Below, piece by piece: positions 58,404-64,000 of a stretch of 64,000 nt of DNA. Both the position numbers and the translations under genes were made by a program. Source of the DNA: Mycobacterium branderi (GTDB lineage: Bacteria > Actinomycetota > Actinomycetes > Mycobacteriales > Mycobacteriaceae). Every line of letters begins with the position of its first letter. The first letter of the stretch is position 1. The stretch spans positions 2,852,001 through 2,916,000 of the forward strand of contig NZ_AP022606.1 of the NCBI RefSeq assembly GCF_010728725.1. Reading direction: 5' to 3'. The notes beneath the pieces were generated by a model. It was not told the DNA's origin. It did not search any database and saw nothing but the letters and a program-made list of their open reading frames with translations.

Positions 58404-58813
58404 ACCGGGGTTGTGACGCTGACGTCGATAGACAAATGAGTGCCGATGGTATGTGCGGCCGCCCAGTCGCCGGTTCGCACTGCGTATGAGAAATCGTCGG
58501 CCAGCGGGCTGTGGACGCCCAACTCCGCCAGCCACGCCGATACCGTGGCCGCGATCTGCTCTCCGGGTACCCGGGCCGTCCGGTTTTCGTGAAGACAATC
58601 GGTCAGCTGGTAGACCGTCATCGTCTGCATGCCTCTGTGTGACTTGTGGAGAGGCCACCGCCATCTGAGGTGATGGTCATCCGTAATTGACGAACCCACC
58701 GACGGGGCTGGGACGGCAGAGACGTCGGTCTGGTGCGTCATCGCGCCCGTGACGGCAGCGAATGAACCTGGTGACGTTCCGGTCATGCGTGCGAGGCGGG
58801 CTGCCGAATTCAT
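58400..58813 (-). CDS. Rv2628-like dormancy antigen
   Basis: The 137-residue protein is similar over its last 75 residues to M. tuberculosis Rv2628 (120 aa), a DosR-regulon T-cell antigen: YQLTDCLHENRTARVPGEQI, TVSAWLAELGVHSPLADDF and RTGDWAAAHTIGTHLSIDV. The long start at 58813 is chosen because it has a strong GAGGAGG site 6 bp away, whereas the internal ATGs at 58630 and 58621 have none. Function is unknown. Its stop overlaps the fadD15-like ATG, and DosR-like sites lie 56-98 bp upstream. Confidence 0.85.
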   Translation of the reverse strand: MNSAARLARMTGTSPGSFAAVTGAMTHQTDVSAVPAPSVGSSITDDHHLRWRWPLHKSHRGMQTMTVYQLTDCLHENRTARVPGEQIAATVSAWLAELGVHSPLADDFSYAVRTGDWAAAHTIGTHLSIDVSVTTPV

Positions 58814-58868
58814 GATCGCCTCCTCATCGAGCTGTATCGGAAGATCCGATCATTTCCGCTGGTTTGGG

Positions 58869-58912
58869 CAATAGGGCCAAGAGCACCGATCCAATAGGGC
58901 TTCTGTCGCGCT
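58869..58912. promoter_or_regulatory. Two DosR-like boxes upstream of the Rv2628-like gene
   Basis: caatagggccaagagcaccg (58869-58888) and aatagggcttctgtcgcgct (58893-58912) are 24 bp apart. Each has one good AGGGC arm and a weaker second arm. Confidence 0.5.
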
Positions 58913-59048
58913 TGGAAGAGCCGAAGTGCTAGTCCAAATAGGGTCTTTGGTCGGTGGCCAGCTGCGGGGCTACGCGGTCATCAGTGACGTTCGGCGAGTG
59001 CGCGGGGTCGAAAGGCTCTTTTCGGAAACCGCGACAGCGCGAAATGTG

Positions 59049-59387
59049 ATGACTACCAACGCTGCAAAGGATTCGGAGTTGTTCGGCAAGATCAAGCAAG
59101 TGGCCGGCACCGGAGCCGTCGTTGTCGGCGTCGGGTGGGTAAGTGTCGCAAGCCTGCCTGTGGCGCACATGCAGCCGATGCGTATCCCCACTGGCGAATT
59201 CAACGCCTGTCCCAGCGGCGACGTCGCAGAGCTCCAATACGTGCGGGATCCTCGTGATCCGAATGCGTTCTACGTCTGTGCGGGTGGAGTGCCGCAGCAG
59301 CACCGGCGGTGTCGATCAGGGTTCATATTGAACATGCACAGGACGCCGCCCGTATGTCTTCAGTTCACTAATCCCTACAAGCCTTAG
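59049..59387 (+). CDS. Membrane-anchored protein with CBM14-like (peritrophin-type) Cys domain
   Basis: The protein of about 112 residues has an N-terminal hydrophobic segment (about 18-40, VAGTGAVVVGVGWVSVASLPVA), a likely signal anchor. A compact Cys domain (54-103) follows, with Cys54, Cys77, Cys88 and Cys103, and reads like type-2 chitin-binding/CBM14 modules: CPSG, DPRDPNAFYVCAGG, then RRCRSGFILN and PVCL. CBM14 modules bind chitin or GlcNAc polymers, mostly in eukaryotes. Starts at GTG 58926 or ATG 59049 are possible; neither has a strong ribosome-binding site, and the shorter one gives a normal signal anchor. Confidence 0.72.
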   Translation: MTTNAAKDSELFGKIKQVAGTGAVVVGVGWVSVASLPVAHMQPMRIPTGEFNACPSGDVAELQYVRDPRDPNAFYVCAGGVPQQHRRCRSGFILNMHRTPPVCLQFTNPYKP

Positions 59388-59390
59388 CGG

Positions 59391-59795
59391 TCAGCGCGCG
59401 ACCAGTACGTCGAGTTCAGCCGCATCGCGGCCCGTCAGCCGGCGGTGCATGGCCCAAGCGATTCGGGCGGCCTGAACCTTGGCGCGCTCGGCGACTGGCC
59501 CGCAATACATCTCGTCGACGGTGTCATGCCAGGTGGTCAGCCAACGCACGAAGTGATGACCGGACAGCGGGGTGCGATGGTGCACACCTCGATGAGCATC
59601 CAGCGCGCTGCCGCGGTAACGGCCAGCCCGAAACAGCACCGTTTCCCAGAAGTCGCACATCACCGGGATGTGCGAATCCAGCCCTCTGGCACGCACTTCC
59701 GTGAATGCCTCGGCGAGGATGTCGTCGTCGAGTACCCGGCCGTAGAACCGCCGCAGCAGGCCCTCAATATCGTTGCGATTGCATAGATCAGTCAT
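59391..59795 (-). CDS. Group III truncated haemoglobin
   Basis: The 134-residue globin has the trHb3 pattern: LRRFYGRVLDDDILAEAF in the A-B region, HIPVMCDFWETVLFRAGRY, then HRGVHHRTPLSGHHFVRWLTTW with the likely proximal His68, and RIAWAMHRRL at the H helix. Group III (P-type) globins bind O2 and NO and have been linked to nitrosative stress in Campylobacter. M. tuberculosis has groups I and II but no group III, so this is an accessory gene. Its start overlaps the upstream regulator's stop by 8 bp, indicating one operon and coordinated control. Confidence 0.88.
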   Translation of the reverse strand: MTDLCNRNDIEGLLRRFYGRVLDDDILAEAFTEVRARGLDSHIPVMCDFWETVLFRAGRYRGSALDAHRGVHHRTPLSGHHFVRWLTTWHDTVDEMYCGPVAERAKVQAARIAWAMHRRLTGRDAAELDVLVAR

Positions 59796-60462
59796 GGGCG
59801 ATCACCCGGGCGATGCACAGTTCGGGTTCGACGAAAGGCTCGAGCTCGGCCCGAAGTGCCGGCCGCTTCGGATTAGTGCCGAGCAATCCCTCCAGCAGTC
59901 CACGGTGCAGCGCGCATCCCACCTCCGGGTGAGCGGCAGCCAGTTCGCGTACCGGGCAGGCGTGCAGGCGGATGGTTCGCCTGGTTGGATCTTCAGTCGG
60001 AATCAATTCCGGCCCGAATCCCATCCGGTCGAAAACGTCTGCTGTCAAGGCTGTCCGCCGATCAAGAACGTCCCCTGGCGAGTCGGCTGGCTGTGTCAAG
60101 CCTGCGGCGATGCGTTGGGCCCAGCGCTTTCCGGCGCGCTCCGCGCGGCACCGACGCTTGTCGACCGTCGCGCCGAGTTCCAACGAAAGAATCTCGGCGA
60201 GAGTTTGGTAGCCCAGCTCGGCCTGTCTGGCGATGTAGCCGGTGCGGGGACGGCCAACTCCCGTCGGACTTAATCGTGTGCGTGCGACGACACCTTGCTC
60301 GCACAGCGCGTCGAGGTGGAAGCGGACGGTAGTCACATGCAGTTTCAGCTTCTCGGCCAGGGCGGGCGCGTCGACCGGCCCGTCGTGTTCGCGGACCAGC
60401 TGAAGAATGCGGTCACGTTGCCGATTACGCGGTCTGCGGGCGGACTGCTGTTTGCCCACCAC
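59788..60462 (-). CDS. Winged-helix regulator with SufR-like Cys cluster
   Basis: The 224-residue protein has an N-terminal winged helix (about 14-75, DRILQLVREHDGPVDAPALAE and the recognition helix LHVTTVRFHLDAL) and a C-terminal effector domain carrying Cys169 (HACPVRELAAAHPEVGC), Cys183 and Cys216 (PELCIARV). Three Cys in this arrangement recall SufR/Rv1460-type [Fe-S] repressors, which respond to NO or oxidants. The GTG at 60462 is used because the frame upstream has no conserved sequence and GGGAG lies 6 bp before it. It is coupled to the globin gene. An inverted repeat at 60489-60504 could be its operator. Confidence 0.83.
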   Translation of the reverse strand: MVGKQQSARRPRNRQRDRILQLVREHDGPVDAPALAEKLKLHVTTVRFHLDALCEQGVVARTRLSPTGVGRPRTGYIARQAELGYQTLAEILSLELGATVDKRRCRAERAGKRWAQRIAAGLTQPADSPGDVLDRRTALTADVFDRMGFGPELIPTEDPTRRTIRLHACPVRELAAAHPEVGCALHRGLLEGLLGTNPKRPALRAELEPFVEPELCIARVIAHD

Positions 60463-60488
60463 CGTTGTCTCCCGCCTCCGGGTATTTA

Positions 60489-60504
60489 GAGGAATTGTTT
60501 CCTC
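60489..60504. promoter_or_regulatory. Inverted repeat upstream of the regulator-globin operon
   Basis: GAGGAA-N4-TTCCTC, 27 bp before the GTG, in an AT-rich patch with a TAATAT sequence just upstream on the minus strand. It is a likely operator for the regulator. Confidence 0.5.
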
Positions 60505-60545
60505 GATATTAATGGCTGTCGCGCCTGTCGTCGACGTCCCCGGGC

Positions 60546-60588
60546 GGTAATCTCGCTCACGTATTGCTGGCCTCGTTGAACCTCGCCG
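60546..60588. repeat. Imperfect copy of the fadD36 5' end (direct repeat, copy 1)
   Basis: This 43 bp segment matches 61815-61857 at 39 of 43 positions, with only transitions differing. The other copy spans the upstream region and first nine codons of fadD36. Here the GTG start codon is GTA, so it is a remnant. Confidence 0.8.
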
Positions 60589-60633
60589 AACGGGATGACG
60601 ACGACGCGGTGGGCTGGTCAACTCTGGCGTCGG

Positions 60634-60915
60634 CTAGTGGAAGATAACCACCGGTTCGTGCGTGATGTCGTTGATGTCGGAGGCTGTTGCGGCGAACAAC
60701 TGGTCCGCCAGATCCGTCAGGGCTCGTGCGACCGCAAGTTGGTCGCCAATGGCTGGGACATCGCGGTCGGCCGGATTGCGATGCGCCAGACCGGTTCCGG
60801 TCAATTCACGACCTCGCCAGTGAACCGTAGCCTTGGCGCGGGTATCGTTCGGATGCTGGTCTACTGCGACCTCAAATGTCCACTTCTTCTGGCGTTGCGA
60901 ATCGTCCTTATTCAT
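60634..60915 (-). CDS. DUF1876 protein, Rv1738-like, second copy
   Basis: The 93-residue protein is a paralogue of that at 5139-5423: WTFEVAVDQHPNDTRAKATVHWRGRELTGTGLAH, PAIGDQLAVARALTDLADQLF and HEPVVIFH. The start is ATG 60915, with no obvious strong ribosome-binding site. The DosR-like box at 60978-60997 lies 63 bp upstream. It was probably acquired or copied separately, since the two proteins differ through most of their length. Confidence 0.9.
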   Translation of the reverse strand: MNKDDSQRQKKWTFEVAVDQHPNDTRAKATVHWRGRELTGTGLAHRNPADRDVPAIGDQLAVARALTDLADQLFAATASDINDITHEPVVIFH

Positions 60916-60977
60916 CGCTGGTCTCCTGCCGTTGTCGAGTAGCCTCTTCGAATCTGACCATTTCCACCAGTCGGCCA

Positions 60978-60997
60978 CTAGAGCCCAAGGTCCCGCG
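60978..60997. promoter_or_regulatory. DosR-like box upstream of the second Rv1738-like gene
   Basis: ctagagcccaaggtcccgcg has a strong CAAGGTCCC arm and a GAGCC arm. Confidence 0.65.
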
Positions 60998-61116
60998 GGC
61001 GAGAGGTCGTTTGTTCGCATTCGGCATCGCATGCAGCGTTCGTCGCGAACGGTTGTGCCTGGAGAGCTGAGAGGGGCCGGTCAAGATCGAACCCAAGTCG
61101 TGGAGGGCACGATAAA

Positions 61117-61136
61117 TGGGGTCTAAGGTCCCTGCC
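61117..61136. promoter_or_regulatory. DosR box upstream of the GNAT gene
   Basis: tggggtctaaggtccctgcc is a good GGGTCTAAGGTCCC core 24 bp before the GNAT start; the short spacing allows a nearly leaderless transcript. Confidence 0.68.
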
Positions 61137-61159
61137 TATTCGCTCCGAGGAGCAATAAC

Positions 61160-61726
61160 TTGGTGTCAAGTGTTTTGGCTGTTCGATCGTTAGAGGAGAA
61201 GTCGTTGGATACGCAAGCGGCGGAGTCTGCGGCGACGGTTACGCTGCTCGACGGGCGACACGTGCAGCTGCGTCGCCTTTGTGCCGGCGACGCCAGCGCT
61301 GTCCTGGCGCTCCACCAGAACCTCTCCGATCGTGATCGTCTTTTTCGTTTCTTCACCCTTCATCCCAGGCATCTGGATGAGCTTGTCCGGCAACTGACTA
61401 CGCAGGGAGACAAACAAACCGCGATTGGTGCGTTCGAGGACGACCGCCTGATCGGAGTGGCAAACTTCGTGGTGTCTGACGATCCCAGTGTGGCTGATGT
61501 AGCGATTGTGGTGACTCATGAGGAGCACTTGCACGGTGTGGGTACGGCTTTACTAAAGCACCTTGCCCACCTCGCTCGTTCCCAGGGAATTCAACGCTTT
61601 CTGGCTGATGTCATGGCAGAAAACACACTCATGCTCCAAGTATTGTCCTACTTCGGCTGGCCGAGTCACCGACTAGATTTCGGATCGGTTCTTCACGTCG
61701 AGGTCGAATTGCCCGAGAGCTTCTAA
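61160..61726 (+). CDS. GNAT-family acetyltransferase
   Basis: The 188-residue protein has a GNAT fold: VTLLDGRHVQLRRLCAGDASAVLALHQNLSDRDRLFRFF at the start, RLIGVANFVVSDDPSVADVAIVVTHEEHLHGVGTALLKHLAHLARSQG with the acetyl-CoA loop (HGVGTALL), and FLADVMAENTLMLQVLSYFGW. The RLFRFF and LHPRHLDELV segments resemble the acetyltransferase domain of Pat-type protein lysine acetylases, but no cAMP domain is present. The start is TTG 61160 or GTG 61163, with GAGGAG upstream. A DosR box lies 24 bp ahead. Substrate unknown. Confidence 0.87.
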   Translation: MVSSVLAVRSLEEKSLDTQAAESAATVTLLDGRHVQLRRLCAGDASAVLALHQNLSDRDRLFRFFTLHPRHLDELVRQLTTQGDKQTAIGAFEDDRLIGVANFVVSDDPSVADVAIVVTHEEHLHGVGTALLKHLAHLARSQGIQRFLADVMAENTLMLQVLSYFGWPSHRLDFGSVLHVEVELPESF

Positions 61727-61814
61727 CGTGAGCGAATGGCCGCCTGCTCCGCGACGCATCGCGCTTGCACCGACAATGGAACTCATGTACTTGGGAGCGT
61801 GACGGTGCCGAGCA

Positions 61815-61857
61815 GGTAACCTCGCTCACGTGTTGCTGGCCTCGCTGAACCCCGCCG
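61815..61857. repeat. Direct repeat copy 2, at the fadD36 start
   Basis: It is 39 of 43 identical to 60546-60588 and includes the fadD36 GTG start (61830). The two copies flank the Rv1738-like and GNAT genes, 1269 bp apart. Confidence 0.8.
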
Positions 61858-63224
61858 CTGCTACCGATCTGAGCGATGCGGTGACGATCGGCGGCGTCAC
61901 GTTCAGCCGCAGCGACCTGGTCGGCGCCGCGACATCCGTCGCCGAACGGGTCGGGGGTGCGGATCGGGTCGCGGTGCTGGCCACGCCGAGCGCGCCCACC
62001 GTGCTGGCGATCACCGGCTGCCTGCTGGCCGGCGTACCGGTGGTGCCGGTGCCCGCCGACGTCGGGCAGGCCGAGCGACGCCACATCCTCACAGATTCGG
62101 GTGCCCAGGCGTGGCTAGGGGAGGCGCCCGAGGAGACCGAGGGCCTGCCGCACATTCCGGTGCGGCTGCATGCCCGCTCGTGGCATCGCTATCCGGAGCC
62201 GGCGCCGGAGTCCACCGCGCTGATCATCTACACATCGGGTACGACCGGTCCTCCCAAGGGGGTGCAGCTGAGCCGGCAGGCGATCGCCGCCGACCTGGAC
62301 GCCTTGGCCGAAGCGTGGCAGTGGACGGCCGACGACGTCCTGGTGCACGGGTTGCCGCTGTTTCATGTACACGGTCTGGTGCTGGGGCTGCTCGGCTCGC
62401 TGCGCGTCGGAAACCGCTTCGTGCACACGGGAAAACCGACGCCGGCGGCCTATGCTCAGGCCGGCGGCACGCTGTATTTCGGCGTGCCGACGGTGTGGTC
62501 GCGGGTGGTGGCCGACCCGGCCGCGGCCGAGGCGCTGCGAGGCGCGCGGTTGCTGGTGTCCGGCAGTGCGCCGCTGCCTGTGCCGGTGTTCGACCAGTTG
62601 GTTCGGCTCACCGGCCATGCGCCCGTCGAACGCTACGGCAGTACCGAGTCGCTGATCACGCTGTCGACCCGCGCCGACGGCGAACGCCGCCCCGGCTGGG
62701 TGGGCCTGCCGCTGGCCGGCATCGAGACTCGGCTGGTCGACGACGCCGGCGGCCCGGTGCCGCATGACGGGGAAACCATTGGGCGGCTTCAGGTTCGGGG
62801 GCCGACGCTCTTCGATGGCTACCTGAACCGGCCGGACGCCACCGCCGAGGCGTTCGACGCCGACGGCTGGTACCGCACCGGGGACGTCGCCGTCGTCGAC
62901 TCCGGCGGTATGCACCGCATCGTGGGCCGCGAGTCGGTCGACCTGATCAAGTCCGGGGGTTACCGCGTCGGTGCGGGCGAAATCGAGACGGCGCTGCTGG
63001 GGCATCCGGGTGTGCGTGAGGCGGCGGTGGTCGGGTTGCCCGACGAGGATCTGGGCCAGCGGATAGTCGCTTTCGTTGTGGGCGACGTGGACTCGGGTGC
63101 GTTGATTGACTATGTCGCCCAAGAGCTTTCGGTGCACAAGCGACCGCGTGAGGTGCGCGTCGTCGACAGCTTGCCGCGCAACGCGATGGGCAAGGTGCTC
63201 AAGAAAGAGCTGCTGAGCTCTTAG
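61830..63224 (+). CDS. fadD36: Acyl-CoA synthetase FadD36
   Basis: The 464-residue AMP-forming ligase is close to M. tuberculosis FadD36 (Rv1193, 473 aa), sharing the start VLLASLNP, IIYTSGTTGPPKGVQLS, HGLPLFHVHGLVLGLLGSLR, ERYGSTESLITLS, DGWYRTGDVAVVD and catalytic NAMGKVLKKELL. It activates short- to medium-chain carboxylic acids; the family includes malonyl- and methylmalonyl-CoA synthetase-like enzymes. The start is GTG 61830. It marks the right-hand, core-genome border of the dormancy block. The next gene, dapD, is convergent. Confidence 0.95.
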   Translation: MLLASLNPAAATDLSDAVTIGGVTFSRSDLVGAATSVAERVGGADRVAVLATPSAPTVLAITGCLLAGVPVVPVPADVGQAERRHILTDSGAQAWLGEAPEETEGLPHIPVRLHARSWHRYPEPAPESTALIIYTSGTTGPPKGVQLSRQAIAADLDALAEAWQWTADDVLVHGLPLFHVHGLVLGLLGSLRVGNRFVHTGKPTPAAYAQAGGTLYFGVPTVWSRVVADPAAAEALRGARLLVSGSAPLPVPVFDQLVRLTGHAPVERYGSTESLITLSTRADGERRPGWVGLPLAGIETRLVDDAGGPVPHDGETIGRLQVRGPTLFDGYLNRPDATAEAFDADGWYRTGDVAVVDSGGMHRIVGRESVDLIKSGGYRVGAGEIETALLGHPGVREAAVVGLPDEDLGQRIVAFVVGDVDSGALIDYVAQELSVHKRPREVRVVDSLPRNAMGKVLKKELLSS

Positions 63225-63290
63225 CGCCGAGAGTGAAACCTACGACGGTGCCACGGCGTGTCGCGTCGCCGATTTCACAGTCGGCAGAGG

Positions 63291-64000
63291 TTAGTTCGCG
63301 TGCAGGTCGGCGTTGAGTGCAATGCCCTGGCCGTCGCGCGAGACCACCTCGACGGCGCCGGTCAGCGAATTGCGGCGAAACAGCATGTTGCTGCCGCCGG
63401 ACAGCTCGCGTGCCTTGACCGAGCTGCCGTCGGGCATCGCGACCTTGGTGCCGGCGGTGACGTACAGGCCCGCCTCGACCACACAGTCGTCGCCCAGCGA
63501 GATGCCCAGCCCCGAGTTGGCGCCGAGCAGGCAGCGTTTGCCCACCGAAATGACCTCACTGCCACCGCCGGACAGCGTGCCCATGATCGACGCGCCGCCG
63601 CCGACATCGGAGCCGTCGTCAACCACCACGCCCGCCGAGATGCGGCCCTCGACCATCGAGGCGCCCAGCGTGCCGGCGTTGTAGTTGACGAAGCCTTCGT
63701 GCATCACCGTCGTGCCCGCCGCCAGATGCGCGCCGAGGCGCACCCGGTCGGCGTCGGCCATGCGCACCCCGGTCGGCAACACGTAGTCGACCATGCGGGG
63801 GAACTTGTCGACGCCGTACACGGCGACCGGCCCGCGGCGGCGCAGCCGCGCCCGCACTGTCTCGAAACCCTCGACGGCACAAGGGCCTTGGCTGGTCCAC
63901 ACCACATTGGTCAACACGGAAAAGAAGCCGTCGACGTTGAGGCCGTGCGGCGCGACCAGCCGGTGCGAAAGCAGGTGCAGCCGCAGATACGCGTCGTAGG
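63291..64000 (-). CDS. dapD: Tetrahydrodipicolinate N-succinyltransferase, C-terminal part (cut by window edge)
   Basis: The frame is open from the window end to the stop at 63291, about 236 residues. It has the DapD transferase and left-handed beta-helix sequence: [71 protein letters not shown] and [18 protein letters not shown]. This enzyme succinylates tetrahydrodipicolinate in lysine/diaminopimelate synthesis. Full M. tuberculosis DapD (Rv1201c) is 317 aa, so about 80 N-terminal residues are outside the window. It is a core gene. Confidence 0.96.
   Translation of the reverse strand, partial: YDAYLRLHLLSHRLVAPHGLNVDGFFSVLTNVVWTSQGPCAVEGFETVRARLRRRGPVAVYGVDKFPRMVDYVLPTGVRMADADRVRLGAHLAAGTTVMHEGFVNYNAGTLGASMVEGRISAGVVVDDGSDVGGGASIMGTLSGGGSEVISVGKRCLLGANSGLGISLGDDCVVEAGLYVTAGTKVAMPDGSSVKARELSGGSNMLFRRNSLTGAVEVVSRDGQGIALNADLHAN

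Overview
The window is high-GC actinobacterial DNA and almost certainly comes from a non-tuberculous Mycobacterium. It carries mycobacterium-restricted families (MmpS/MmpL, a TGS-type wax ester/triacylglycerol synthase, HspX, Hrp1, a DosT-type sensor kinase, Rv1733c-, Rv2628-, Rv1738- and Rv0569-like proteins). Residue landmarks agree with the M. tuberculosis orthologues: in the DosT-like kinase the haem-ligand and phospho-acceptor histidines fall at 147 and 392. The species cannot be fixed from sequence alone.

The main feature is a roughly 60 kb block (about 0.4-61.7 kb) gathering homologues of the DosR/DevR dormancy regulon that are scattered over several loci in M. tuberculosis. I found about 28 sites resembling the 20 bp DosR box (core GGGAC-N4-GTCCC and variants), most of them in front of or between these genes. 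The block starts beside a truncated IS110-family transposase (1-129). It ends at the core-genome genes fadD36 and dapD, and an imperfect 43 bp copy of the fadD36 5' end at 60546-60588 marks a probable junction.

Layout. 0.4-10.7 kb: Rv2004c-type kinase, acg-like nitroreductase, ppk2, a second-type gap, Rv1738-like gene, stand-alone CheB-type esterase, a 42-residue ORF, universal stress protein (USP), ctpF and a membrane protein. 10.8-15.7 kb (minus strand): USP, CBS-site-2 protease, hrp1, USP, PIG-L deacetylase, peroxiredoxin. 16.1-21.9 kb: mmpS-mmpL, an epimerase, an AhpD-like protein, a CsoR-family regulator and a DUF302 protein; three copies of an ATACCC-N4-GGGTAT operator tie this set together. 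22.0-24.4 kb: a candidate structured RNA under two DosR-like boxes, then nrdZ. 24.4-30.2 kb: SRPBCC protein, hspX, the Rv2030c-type fusion, pfkB, acyltransferase. 30.3-35.9 kb: GH92 mannosidase, DNA ligase, pncB2, STAS protein. 36.0-45.5 kb: dosT, USP, acg-like, otsB1, tgs-like, PPOX protein. 45.5-53.9 kb: ctpE, membrane protein, DUF1918 protein, a pair of KAS III-like genes, malic enzyme, USP. 54.0-61.7 kb: Rv1733c-like, two USPs, fadD15-like, Rv2628-like, a CBM14-like secreted protein, group III truncated haemoglobin with an Fe-S-type regulator, a second Rv1738-like gene and a GNAT acetyltransferase. 61.8-64 kb: fadD36 and dapD (cut by the window end).

Functionally the block fits entry into hypoxic or NO-induced non-replicating persistence: O2/NO/redox sensing (DosT, Fe-S regulator, globin), protein and ribosome protection (HspX, Rv1738-like, USPs), oxygen-independent nucleotide metabolism (NrdZ), redox and carbon rebalancing (malic enzyme, PfkB, GAPDH, PncB2), storage compounds (TGS, PPK2, OtsB1) and ion homeostasis (CtpF, CtpE). 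No tRNA, rRNA or CRISPR array was seen. dosR and dosS themselves are not in the window.
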